From contig CAZVJA010000081.1 in assembly GCA_964626885.1 (NCBI GenBank), positions 1 to 21,516 on the forward strand: a DNA stretch of 21,516 nucleotides, written 5' to 3'. Position numbers and translations under genes: made by a program. This DNA is from CAZVJA01 sp964626885 (GTDB taxonomy: Bacteria; Planctomycetota; Planctomycetia; Planctomycetales; Planctomycetaceae). This document shows, piece after piece, positions 8,001 to 15,700 of this stretch; the first letter of the stretch is position 1; every line of letters begins with the position of its first letter. The notes below the pieces were generated by a model. It made no database searches. It was not told where the DNA came from and worked only from the letters and a program-made list of their open reading frames with translations.

Positions 8001-9166
8001 GTGCGTGCGGTAATCACCTTTTCCACCGTCGGCTTTTCGTCGCGCGGGGCGAGGGCAAGCACCGTGACCGTCTCTCCATTGGCTGCGTAAAGACGATTCC
8101 CCGCGCGGATCAGATCCCCCGAGGCATTCACCTGTGCTTCCCAGACGGTGCGGCGCGGTTCGTTCGGCGCTCGCTTGATAATCGATTCGCCGGAGAAGTA
8201 AATGCCGTCGTCGCTCAGCACCGGCCGCTTGCCTCGTGCGCCGATGTCGACGTCACCCGTCTCGAGATCGAACCGGCTGAATTTGTCTTCCCGTTCGTGC
8301 CCGAAAAAGGAATTGTCGTGCGCGAAGACCGCCGAGCCCCCCGACTTGCCGTATTTCGCGAGTTGGAAGTACAGAAATTTGCCGGTGCGGCGATCGAAAC
8401 AAGCAGGGATCGAGCGGCCGCCGGGGATGAGCAGCTTGTCGCTCGTGGCGGCCAGCGGTCCCTGTGGCGCAACGCCGGCGAACGCGGGGTAATTATGCGG
8501 CTGGTCGATGTATTGGGCGCTCGTGCTGTCATTCACCCAGGTGACGCGGCCGGTTTCGGCATCGAGCGCGTAAATGAATGTCCCCATAAAGGGCCAGATG
8601 CTGGCGGCGAAATAAATCGTGTTGTCGAACAGCACTGGACCGCCGCGCGCGGGCCAAGTAGAAATCACCCGTTCGTTTCCGAGCAGTTTCCGATCGGACG
8701 GCCCACCGCGAAATTTCCAAACCTGTTCACCAGTCTCGGTATTCAGGCAATACAGGTAACCGTCGTCACTGGTGAACCAGACTTTTCCGTTGGCTGCTAC
8801 CGCCGGCAGGCGAATCGGGCCGTCAGCATAAAACCGCCAGCGTTCGTGGCCGGTGCCGGTGTCGAGGGCAACAAGCTTGTCGGAATCGTTATAGGTCAGA
8901 AACAAGGTTTTGCCCAGGACGACCGGCTCGAAGATTTCGTCGTAGGGCATCAGGTCTTGATTGAGCGGATCGTCCCAGACCGGCACGCGCGGCGAGTCCT
9001 TTCGCGTCCAGATCAAGTTGATCTCGGCGGGAAGATCGGCCGGGGAGGAAGCTGTCCGGCCGGCGTCATACCGCCACATCGGCCAATCGGCGGCAAATGC
9101 AGATTGGAATTGGCAGGCGAATACAAGAGACGATACGAGAATCGACCGCAACAGTCCGCTGCGCAT
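5006..9166 (-). CDS. Secreted PQQ-like beta-propeller protein with embedded methyltransferase-like domain and malectin-like C-terminus (contains assembly gap)
   Basis: About 1386 residues, counting 34 placeholders for the gap. Residues 1-25 are a signal peptide (cut after QSAFA). Residues 26-425 and 606-978 hold propeller blades with the PQQ-type motif: LVALDTGTGHERW (98-110), YLYCLNTETGEQVW, FIYALDAETGRVTW, ALVIMDRKTGAVRW, LLAIDMQSGKPRW, MIAYRADTGERLW. Between them, 440-605 is a class I methyltransferase-like Rossmann domain with glycine motif FYGVGDGHL (464-472) and an acidic residue after strand 2 (D488). After the gap come a beta-sandwich with W..G..GPDQRTNDLTAVVQEV (about 1130-1290) and a malectin-like end (1303-1386, RVFDVSLGSQ...DIL...LVKEFKG). 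I chose ATG 9166 because it begins a signal peptide and has AGAAGGG about 10 bases upstream. The frame extends to 9505 without one. A role in binding or oxidising carbohydrate outside the cytoplasm is inferred. Confidence 0.88.
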   Translation of the reverse strand: MRSGLLRSILVSSLVFACQFQSAFAADWPMWRYDAGRTASSPADLPAEINLIWTRKDSPRVPVWDDPLNQDLMPYDEIFEPVVLGKTLFLTYNDSDKLVALDTGTGHERWRFYADGPIRLPAVAANGKVWFTSDDGYLYCLNTETGEQVWKFRGGPSDRKLLGNERVISTWPARGGPVLFDNTIYFAASIWPFMGTFIYALDAETGRVTWVNDSTSAQYIDQPHNYPAFAGVAPQGPLAATSDKLLIPGGRSIPACFDRRTGKFLYFQLAKYGKSGGSAVFAHDNSFFGHEREDKFSRFDLETGDVDIGARGKRPVLSDDGIYFSGESIIKRAPNEPRRTVWEAQVNASGDLIRAGNRLYAANGETVTVLALAPRDEKPTVEKVITARTGEAGNIRIARLIAADDKLFAVTREGHLLAYGASAPQGNIPTLVENKAKPQAVPDAQSLAKRLLDETGVRDGIALFYGVGDGHLLEALATESNLHIVAIDRDDAKIDGLRRQFDAHGFYGNRIALIAGDIESFVAPPYLSSLTVVNDAAAVGLSAKSDEIRRIYETLRPYGGTAWLNVAGDDAANLAKATESAGLPKDKWTWTARDGHALLTRPGALPGSGVWTHQYGNISNTVKSDDQLVKLPLGILWFGGSSNMDVLPRHGHGPPEQVIAGRLIIQGMESLSARDVYTGRVLWRVPLKRDETFGIYYDETYKDTPTNTQYNQVHIPGANARGTNFVATEDRVYIIQGRDCLVLDAATGKQLSVFSLPDSADGRKAESWGYIGVSENFLIAGEGFAGFTAKLGLPAEKKDSRSKFRFVDYDKSASDALVIMDRKTGAVRWRIEAKHGFIHNAVAVSGGVLYALDKLPPGVEQKLARRGKVHPETYRLLAIDMQSGKPRWESSENIFGTWLSVSREHNILLQSTRPSNDTVLNENGTRMIAYRADTGERLWDKPINYGTPPILHGDRIIAGGRMYSLKTGETIERVDPLTXXXXXXXXXXXXXXXXXXXXXXXXXXXXXXXXXXMPELEMWTHNDFSYDGQRVKQAGVNFGAPGDRRADDGTLWMEYPSVGGPSPDIAVRVDGQPRWFRHHSSRIDGEGETWVAASGVEGVERVVVRVNPSPIHKLETGLSIVRDEDDGIEDDKGTVTLNTPELTLAGDTTPCTFGLRFTGVPLPHGAKIKAAWIQFESSQKAYAKAPQTITAQAADDAPAFKTTTKDFTSRPKTAASVTWNIKQWPKRGEIGPDQRTNDLTAVVQEVVNRPGWKPGNAMAFFVTGVGRHAAAAFEGDPKGAPALCVELEDPSATVDAAGKADARPYTVRLVFIEPAETTKPGDRVFDVSLGSQPVLNNFDILAETGKPLRMLVKEFKGVPIAHELGIRMEAKGSLPTILCGVELIAE
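6131..6230. other. Assembly gap of exactly 100 N inside the propeller gene
   Basis: One hundred undetermined bases. Exactly 100 is a common placeholder for unknown size, so the true length and reading-frame continuity are not established. Both flanks are coding in the minus-strand frame and share that frame if the gap is taken as 100, which may be chance. The break falls after ...GETIERVDPLT and before MPELEMWTHN. Confidence 0.98.
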
Positions 9167-9270
9167 TGTTCGGAAACCCTTCTGATCTGCGAATACCGGC
9201 GCCCGTTGCGGAGCGCACTTCGACCGTCTTCCCAGTATACGCGATGAGGGAACGAAGTGCAGGTTCGATC

Positions 9271-9390
9271 CTTCTCCCCTGTGTGAGAAGGTGGCGGCGC
9301 AGCCGTCGGATGAGAAGGTATCAGCCCCCGCAAGAATCTGTGAATCTTGAATTTCGAGGGTCTCCCTCACCCTAGCCCCCTCTCCCGCAA
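9271..9390. repeat. Degenerate dispersed intergenic repeat (two modules)
   Basis: The left module (9271-9317) has CTTCTCCC...GAGAAG followed by GGTGGCGGCGCAGCCG and TCGGATGAGAAGG, with two small dyads: CTTCTC/GAGAAG, and CGGC GCA GCCG. The right module (9362-9387) reads CCCTCACCCTAGCCCCCTCT. Both resemble dispersed noncoding repeat text I know from planctomycete and other genomes, where the modules pair as inverted copies around a short core. Here they are imperfect. That resemblance is from memory and was not searched. Confidence 0.5.
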
Positions 9391-9520
9391 CAAGAAGCTG
9401 GGGGCCAGAGATTTCATCTTGCACCCACAGAAAGTCTGCTTCATTGACTCCTGCAGTCCGGCGGAACACACTTTTACCTGAAGTCCTCGATCGACTACCG
9501 ACCAACTCGTCTCGATATTC

Positions 9521-9525
9521 AGGAG
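9521..9525 (+). promoter_or_regulatory. Ribosome-binding site fixing the aldolase start
   Basis: AGGAG lies 8 bases before GTG 9534. The longer frame from TTG 9444 has no such site, and its 30 extra residues do not resemble the family, so GTG 9534 is taken as the start. Confidence 0.75.
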
Positions 9526-9533
9526 CCCATCGC

Positions 9534-10304
9534 GTGCGACGCAGTAAAACATTGGCCCGGTTACGGAGTGGAAAGCCAGCAAGAATCTGCTGCCTAGGGC
9601 ATTTTCTTCCGTTCTATGTGAAGCACGCGGCGCATTGTGGGTTCGACGCCATCTGGCTCGACCTCGAACACCGCGAGATGGACTCCCGCGAAGTGCAGGC
9701 CCTGTTGACCCATTTTCATCTGGCCGACATCGACTGCCTGTTGCGTCCCCCTACCCTCGAAAAGACTCGACTGTACCGGTATCTCGAGGACGGCGCAACC
9801 GGGCTGATGATTCCGCATGTCTCGACGCCGGAAATGGCGGAGATGCTCGCGCAGTCGGTGAAGTTTCCTCCGGTGGGAAATCGCGGGCTCGACGGCGCGG
9901 GACTCGATGGCAACTACTACCTGGAGAAGTCCTCCGAGTACACTGAGTTCGTCAACCGCGAAACGTTTCTCGTGGTACAGATCGAAACGCCCGAAGCAGT
10001 CGCGAACGTCGATGCAATCGCGGCAGTCGAGGGGGTCGATGGCCTATTCATCGGTCCGGGTGACCTGTCCTTGCGGATCAAGCACCTGCCGCCGGGTGAG
10101 TTGACATTGGAACAAGCGACGGAGAAGGTGGCCGCCGCCGCGAAGAAACATGGCAAGGCGTGGGGTCGGCCGGCCGCCACGTTCGAGCAGATGCAACAGT
10201 TGCACGCGCAGGGTGCAACGATCGTCTCGCACGGCGGGGAATTCCTGGCACTCATGGAAATGCTGCAGCAGGCTGCCAAGAATTTCGAGAAGCTCGAAAC
10301 CTGA
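9534..10304 (+). CDS. HpcH/HpaI family aldolase (2-keto-3-deoxy sugar-acid type)
   Basis: A 256-residue cytoplasmic class II aldolase of normal length. The family makes or breaks the C-C bond of 2-oxo acids such as 2-keto-3-deoxy-rhamnonate or 4-hydroxy-2-ketoheptanedioate, releasing pyruvate. Expected active-site positions are present: His46 in WLDLEH, Arg71 in LLRPP, metal ligands Glu151 in QIETPE and Asp177 in GPGDLS. The VGNRGLDGAG segment (114-123) matches the usual GxRG loop. The GTG start at 9534 is set by AGGAG 8 bases upstream. It is the first gene of a likely three-gene unit with a secreted duplicated protein and a DUF1080 protein, which suggests catabolism of a sugar acid released outside the cell. 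The exact substrate cannot be read from sequence. Confidence 0.92.
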   Translation: MRRSKTLARLRSGKPARICCLGHFLPFYVKHAAHCGFDAIWLDLEHREMDSREVQALLTHFHLADIDCLLRPPTLEKTRLYRYLEDGATGLMIPHVSTPEMAEMLAQSVKFPPVGNRGLDGAGLDGNYYLEKSSEYTEFVNRETFLVVQIETPEAVANVDAIAAVEGVDGLFIGPGDLSLRIKHLPPGELTLEQATEKVAAAAKKHGKAWGRPAATFEQMQQLHAQGATIVSHGGEFLALMEMLQQAAKNFEKLET

Positions 10305-10310
10305 CACACC

Positions 10311-10336
10311 GATCACACAAAACAACCAATGTGATC
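10311..10336. promoter_or_regulatory. Inverted repeat GATCACA-N12-TGTGATC
   Basis: A perfect 7-bp dyad in the 63-base gap between the aldolase and the next gene. The same heptamer GATCACA recurs directly at 10370-10376 and 10427-10433, just inside the next gene. It could be a hairpin separating the two messages or a regulator site. The order of the arms is opposite to a CRP site (TGTGA...TCACA). Confidence 0.4.
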
Positions 10337-10367
10337 GAACTGATGCCCATACAGGAGAGCATCGAAG

Positions 10368-11870
10368 ATGATCACAGATTCTCGAAGACTGCTTCGGTCG
10401 CCTTTTATCGTGGCCGCGACATTGTGGATCACAATCTCGACCGGCGGCTTCGGCGTAATGTATTCGACGGACGCATTGGCGGCGGAGCGGATGGAACACT
10501 TCGACCGCGACCCGAAATGGGACGGGCACAACAACCACTCTTCAGTGCCAGAACGGCGGGAGATCACCCAGGACTTTGGCTACAGCCGCACGCGGAATGC
10601 CGGAGGAAAATCAGAAGGAGAGATCGGCGGGTTGATCACGCCGGCGGGAGAACCGGCCTACTATGCGAAGCCGATCGCTGAGAAAACTTTTGCGGACAAG
10701 CTGACCGCATCGGGAACGCTCAATTGCACCGGCCGGCATTTCAACATGCTGGTCTGCTTTTTCAATGCGGGGACGGTGAACGAGTGGCGGACTCCGAATA
10801 CCGTTGCGCTGCGATTGTACGGTCGGGGAGACGTCTTTTATGCATACGTCGAATACATGACAAGCCGCTGGCGAGCCGGCGGCGACAGTCCGCGGCCGTT
10901 TCCGATGGTGAAGGAAGCGGAAAGCGAGAGACTGACCTTCAAAGGATATGCATCTCGCAAGAAGCATCGCTGGTCGCTGACTTACGATCCCGAAGCGAAC
11001 AATGGTTTGGGGGCCGTGGTTGCCACCGTCGACGAGGACACCGCCATCTGCCATCTCGACGCCGGGCACAAGCAGGACGGCGCGGTGTTCAATCACTTCG
11101 GCCTGCTGAATGTCGTCAAAAGCGCCGACACCGGTGGAGAGGTCTGGTTCGATGATGTAACCGTCAATGGCGAGCTGGAGTCGTTCGACAATGATCCCGG
11201 TTGGGATCAGTTCCAGAATCGACGAACCTATGCATCCGAAGGGGTGCGACCGCGTTTCGATTTCGGTTTCAGCAAGACGCACCACGCCGGAGGTAAGCAA
11301 GCAGGGGAACTCGGGGGAATTGTTTATCGCGGGGACAATCGCTATCCGGAGCGATTGGCATATTACGGCGACCGCATCGGGCTGGTTAACCTCGACAAGC
11401 CGTTACGAGCCTCTGGAAAAATCTCTCTGCGTCGTGGTGTCTCCGACAGCACCGTGCTGTTCGGATTCTTCCATTCCTCGAACAGCGTTCGTGTCAGCGA
11501 TTCGCAGCAGCATGGGTTTCCCGAAAACTTCGTCGGTATGGCGATCGAAGGGCCGAGCCGTGATGGGTTCTTCTGCTACCCCGCATACCATCTCCGTGGC
11601 GGCGGGAACAGCGCCGGCGGTGATGACCGCCCGCATATTCTTCCCGATGGTTCGCAGCACGATTGGATCTTGGAATACGTCCCGTTGCCGGACGGAGGCG
11701 GCCGCGTGACCGTCTCGCTCGACGGAAAATCCACGCAGATTCCCATTACCGCGGAAGACCGAGCCACAGGCTACCGTTTCGACCGGCTCGGCATTGTGAC
11801 CACCTGGATCGACGGCAACTGCCAGAACATCTTTTTCGACGATCTGCGATACACGTCGAGTCAGGAGTAA
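10368..11870 (+). CDS. Secreted protein of unknown function with two tandem copies of one domain
   Basis: 500 residues. I do not recognise a named family. The N-terminus is a signal peptide with a hydrophobic stretch at 12-32 and a probable cut after ALA at 36-38. The rest is two copies of the same unit: 43-268 and 271-495. Shared landmarks are FDRDPKWD / FDNDPGWD, DFGYSRTRNAGGKSEGEIGG / DFGFSKTHHAGGKQAGELGG, a CFFNAG / GFFHSS strand, and a closing VWFDDVTVNG / IFFDDLRYTS. The strand-rich pattern suggests a concanavalin-like beta-sandwich, by inference only. AGGAGA lies about 9 bases before ATG 10368. The DUF1080 gene starts 8 bases after its stop and takes its own ribosome-binding site from the end of this gene, so they are almost surely cotranscribed. 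A carbohydrate-binding or -cleaving role is plausible from the neighbours. Confidence 0.8.
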   Translation: MITDSRRLLRSPFIVAATLWITISTGGFGVMYSTDALAAERMEHFDRDPKWDGHNNHSSVPERREITQDFGYSRTRNAGGKSEGEIGGLITPAGEPAYYAKPIAEKTFADKLTASGTLNCTGRHFNMLVCFFNAGTVNEWRTPNTVALRLYGRGDVFYAYVEYMTSRWRAGGDSPRPFPMVKEAESERLTFKGYASRKKHRWSLTYDPEANNGLGAVVATVDEDTAICHLDAGHKQDGAVFNHFGLLNVVKSADTGGEVWFDDVTVNGELESFDNDPGWDQFQNRRTYASEGVRPRFDFGFSKTHHAGGKQAGELGGIVYRGDNRYPERLAYYGDRIGLVNLDKPLRASGKISLRRGVSDSTVLFGFFHSSNSVRVSDSQQHGFPENFVGMAIEGPSRDGFFCYPAYHLRGGGNSAGGDDRPHILPDGSQHDWILEYVPLPDGGGRVTVSLDGKSTQIPITAEDRATGYRFDRLGIVTTWIDGNCQNIFFDDLRYTSSQE

Positions 11871-11878
11871 AATTCGCC

Positions 11879-12589
11879 ATGATCAGATATCTGGACCGTG
11901 AACAGTTGCCAGCAGTGCTGCTCGCCGGTGCGATGTTTCTTAGTTCCTCTGCCGCGGCGGAAGACAACGTCCTCACAAAGCAGGAGGCTGCCGACGGCTG
12001 GAAATTGCTGTTCGACGGCAAGACATACAGTGGGTGGTCGACCAATACCGGCATGTCGAGCCGCACTCCGATTGAGCAGGGGAGCATCAACCCACACAAG
12101 TGCGGCGCCTACATGATGATCCATGAGAAAGAGTGGAACAACTTCATCCTCGCGCTCGATTTCAAGGTGAGCAGAGGATGCAACAGCGGCATCTTCGTCC
12201 GCACCAGCCCGCTCGATCCGCGGCCGGGTAAGGATGTCGGCTACAACGGCATCGAAGTCGCCATCGATGACTCCGCGAAGGAAGGCTACCACGCCACCGG
12301 CGCAATTTACGACCTCTCCCCCGTACGGGCTGACGTCACCAAGCCGACCGGCGAATGGAACCACATCGAAATCACCTGCGACCGCTCACACATCACGGTG
12401 GTGCTCAATGGCGTGAAGGTCAACTCGATCGATCTCGATCAGTTCACCGAGCCGAACAAGCGCCCCGACGGCTCTTCCCACAAGTTCGACGTGGCGTACA
12501 AAGATCACCCGCGGCGTGGCTACATCGGCCTGCAGGACCACGGCGCACCGGCTTGGTTCAAAAACATCAAGCTCAAGCCGCTGAAGTGA
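11879..12589 (+). CDS. Secreted DUF1080 (3-keto-disaccharide hydrolase-like) protein
   Basis: 236 residues with a signal peptide (hydrophobic 11-27, cut near SSAAA/ED). Three family hallmarks are visible: GWKLLFDGKTYSGW at the start of the domain, FKVSRGCNSGIFVRTS in the middle, and GYIGLQDHGAPAWFKNIKL at the end. The fold is a concanavalin-like beta-sandwich. Characterised relatives cleave 3-keto-glycosides, and many planctomycete members are uncharacterised. The frame is open upstream to 11663, inside the previous gene, but ATG 11879 begins the signal peptide and AGGAG at 11863-11867 (spanning the end of the preceding gene) serves as ribosome-binding site. It is the last gene of the plus-strand cluster, facing the large haem protein gene across an inverted repeat. 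Confidence 0.9.
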   Translation: MIRYLDREQLPAVLLAGAMFLSSSAAAEDNVLTKQEAADGWKLLFDGKTYSGWSTNTGMSSRTPIEQGSINPHKCGAYMMIHEKEWNNFILALDFKVSRGCNSGIFVRTSPLDPRPGKDVGYNGIEVAIDDSAKEGYHATGAIYDLSPVRADVTKPTGEWNHIEITCDRSHITVVLNGVKVNSIDLDQFTEPNKRPDGSSHKFDVAYKDHPRRGYIGLQDHGAPAWFKNIKLKPLK

Positions 12590-12607
12590 GATGCACGAAG
12601 CCTGAAT

Positions 12608-12704
12608 GACGAAGGAAGTCCAAAGCACGAAGCTCAAAATGAGCTCAATTGTCGCTGCCAATCGTTTTCTGGTTTAGTGCTTCGTGCTTCTTTAGACATT
12701 CGTC
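12608..12704. repeat. Inverted repeat between convergent genes, possible bidirectional terminator
   Basis: The left arm 12608-12632 and the reverse complement of the right arm 12680-12704 agree at 17 of 25 positions, including a perfect 10-base core, AAGCACGAAG / CTTCGTGCTT. Nested inside is a second hairpin, AGCTCA AAA TGAGCT (12631-12645). The sequence just before it, CGAAGCCTGAAT (12596-12607), recurs exactly at 17778-17789. It sits between the DUF1080 gene and the end of the haem protein gene, so a transcription-ending role for both is possible, although there is no T-run. Confidence 0.5.
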
Positions 12705-12706
12705 TT

Positions 12707-15700
12707 TCAATTTTTCTTCTCCGCCTGCTGCACGAACAGGATGAGATCGGCGGCGTCTTGTGGCGAGAGATCTTTCTCCAACCCTTCCGGCATCAGCGAC
12801 TTGCCGGTGCCGCGCATTTCCTCGAGATCCTGCCGCAGGAGCACTTGCTCTTTCCCGTCCGGCGCGACGAGCGTAATGCTTCCACCGGACTCGTTCGCGA
12901 GCACTCCGGTGAAGGTTTTGCCGTCCACTGTCACGGCCACGTACCCCAGGAACTTTGACTCGACCGCGCGATTGGGATCGAACATCGAGACCAGGAGCGA
13001 TTCGGAATCGCGATTCTTCACCGCCCCGAGATCCGGTCCCACGGCGTGTCCTACAGTTCCCAGCTTGTGGCAAGTGGAGCAGGTCTTGGCGAACAGCTTT
13101 TCGCCGCGGGCCGCATCTCCCTTCAGTTCCAAGACCGCGCGGTACTGGTCGACGACCTTCTGTCGATCGGCTGAAATCGCGCCGGCGAAGAGTTTCTCGG
13201 CGCGGGTCCGAACGCCACCGAATTTCGCATTAAGCAGCCGTTCACGACGATCGGCGCTGATCTCCGCAGGAGAGATGGTCCCTGCTTCCAGAGCATCGAG
13301 CAGATCTTCCGATCCGCCGCGCCGGCTGAAAAAGGACTCGATCACTTCGCCGCGCAGTTCCGGTCCGTAGCCGCTCCAACCGTTAATCAAACTCTGCATC
13401 GCCTTTGGATCATGCATTGCACCCAGCCGCGCGATCGCCGCCGACTGCTCGCGCCGCTCGTTCCGCGGAGTGAGAAACTCGGCAAGAATCGCGATGTCTT
13501 CATCGGTCTGTTCCTCATCGCGCCCCAGCAGGCGAATTGCGGTAAGACGATCGTAGTGGGAGGTTTTCTCCGCGCGGGCCAGCTTCCGCGCTGCCTGAAT
13601 CATGCGGCCGGTCCTTTCTCGTTCCTTCGACAGGTTCGGAGTACGGCCTCCGTCGCCCTGGAAAAATCGCCGTCGTTGCCGTTCGCGGGCGTCGAAGACT
13701 TCCGCCAGCGCCGCTAGCTGCCACGTTTGATACTCTCCATCCCCCTCCGTCGCGAAGAGAAGATCGAGCACTTGTGCTATCGCGGCGTCGTCTTCCGCGG
13801 CGGTGGAGGCCGCCATCGCAAAGAGCCGACCGGTGAGATCGGGATGCTGCCGGGAGTGCTCCTTGTTCTCCAGAAAACTTTTCAGCACGGCGACAATGTT
13901 GCCGTTGGTGAGAGAACTGAGAATGCCGGTGACGAAATATCGATCCTGCGTTTCGCGGGCGAGCAGTTTTGCAAGCGCCGCGTCGGCCTGCGGATCATGC
14001 CACGCTCCGAGCGAGAGAGCCGCTTGCAGCCGGACCTGCGCGTCGGAATCCTCAATCCGCTTCGCGATCGCCGGGCCGATATCCGGATGCTTATCGACGA
14101 ACTGCTCCGCCATCCGCACGGCATGTCGCCGCACGCCCGGTTCCTTGTCGTCGCAAAGCGCGAGCACCAGTTCCGGTTTGAGCGCATTCAGACCATCGAG
14201 CGTGCAAAGCGCATGCAGCCGGGCGAGCCCGCGCGAGGATTCACTTGCTAGCCGTTCGAGCGGTGCGATCGCAGCATCGTCGTGTCGCTCGACCAGCAGA
14301 CGCTGTGCGGTGTCGCGCTGCCAGCCGCTCGGACTGTCGAGCGCCGCGGCGAGTTGATCGGTGGAGAGCTTGTGGAGCCGGGCGATTGCACGCGGCTTGC
14401 TCCATTTCGGGTAGACGCGGTACAGCCGCCCCTTGTCTTCGCCGGCTCGCATCGGGAGCTTGTCCCACTGTTCCTTGGGAATGTACTGCGGATGCTCGAT
14501 GAGGTGCCGGTACATGTCGGCGATCCAGAGAGCGCCGTCGGGGCCGGTTTTGATCATCGTCGGGCGGAACCAGTTGTCGCGCGATGTGAGAAATTCCGAC
14601 TTCTCCTCGTCCTCGGGGCGATGGCTGGTGAACGTCAACCCGTCGGCTGACATGACCTCGCGGTGCACGAGGTTGTGCACCGGCTCGCTGACGAAGGCGT
14701 TTCCAGCGAATTCCGGTCCGAAGAGTTCGTCGCGATAGACGATCGCACTGCAGGCGGATGTGAAACGGTTCAGGCGGTCGAAGTCGTTGAACCGCGGCAG
14801 CGACCGGCTGATGGGAAATACCGGCGACGGGCCGGGCTGGACCGAGACCGCGCGCTTGTTGCCGGAGACCGCCAGCGCGGGATTGCGGCGCAGGTATTCC
14901 TCGGCGATCACGAACTGGTACATCGGGTCGCTGTTGCTTGAGCCGAACCAGTTCCCCCAGTCATCGCGGTTGCGGCCGAACTGCGTCTTGCCGGCGATCA
15001 GGTCGATCTCGCCGGTGTCGGGGCGAACGCGAATGTCATGTCCGCGGATGTTCGTCTTCTTCCCCGTCTTGGCCGAAACGATGTCACCGTCACTATCGCC
15101 ATTGGCGAGATACAGCCAGTTGTCGAGGCCGTAGGTAAACCCGTTGATGCGGTGCTGCTGGTTCCCCTCGATGAAGCCATGAAACAGGACTTCCTTGCGA
15201 TCGGCCTTCCCATCGCCGTCGGTGTCCTCTGCGAACAGGATGTCCGGCGCCGCCGAGATGAGGACGCCGTTGCGCCACGGCATCACGCCGTTCGGGAAGT
15301 TGAGTCCATCCACGAACAGCGTCGATTTGTCGTACGTTCCGTCGCCGTCGGTGTCTTCCAGATATCGCACGCGGCCGCCCGGTTTTCCTTTGTTGTCCAG
15401 GCCGAGGGGATAGTCGGCCATCTCGGCCACCCACAGCTTGCCGTCGGCACCCCACTCAAACGCGACCGGGTCCATGACGAGCGGCTCGGCGGCCATCAGT
15501 TCGACGATGAATTCCGGCTTGGTCTCGATGAGTGATCGGGATTGCTCCGGCGATTTCGCGCGCGGCTCGACCCCTTCGAGCATTTTGTCGAACGAGACCC
15601 GCGCGACGAGATCCTTCATTCCAGCGGTGTCTTCATTCTGCACGAACAAATGCCGCGAATGGAACCAGGCACCGTTGTTGGCATTATTGCGGACAATTGC

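Larger units (their letters stand above)
9167..9533. other. Divergent intergenic region, 367 bases
   Basis: This lies between the propeller gene (minus) and the aldolase gene (plus), so it should hold both promoters. A TATACT box read on the minus strand (bases 9234-9239) sits about 70 bases before ATG 9166, without a good -35. The middle is occupied by a degenerate dispersed repeat (9271-9390). Two in-frame extensions run into this region, from 9166 and from 9534, but both lack ribosome-binding sites. Confidence 0.55.

Noticed and set aside
7754..9247. Long plus-strand frame (497 codons) opposite the 5' half of the propeller gene
   Set aside because: Complement of clear PQQ-type blades; no motif, no ribosome-binding site.
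9167..9505. Upstream extension of the propeller protein to 9505
   Set aside because: It would bury the signal peptide 113 residues inside the protein and covers repeat-like noncoding sequence.
9444..9533. Upstream extension of the aldolase to TTG 9444
   Set aside because: No ribosome-binding site, not family-like, while GTG 9534 has AGGAG at the right distance.
10311..10336. CRP-type binding site
   Set aside because: The arms are in the reverse order (TCACA first, TGTGA second) and 12 bases apart, unlike TGTGA-N6-TCACA.
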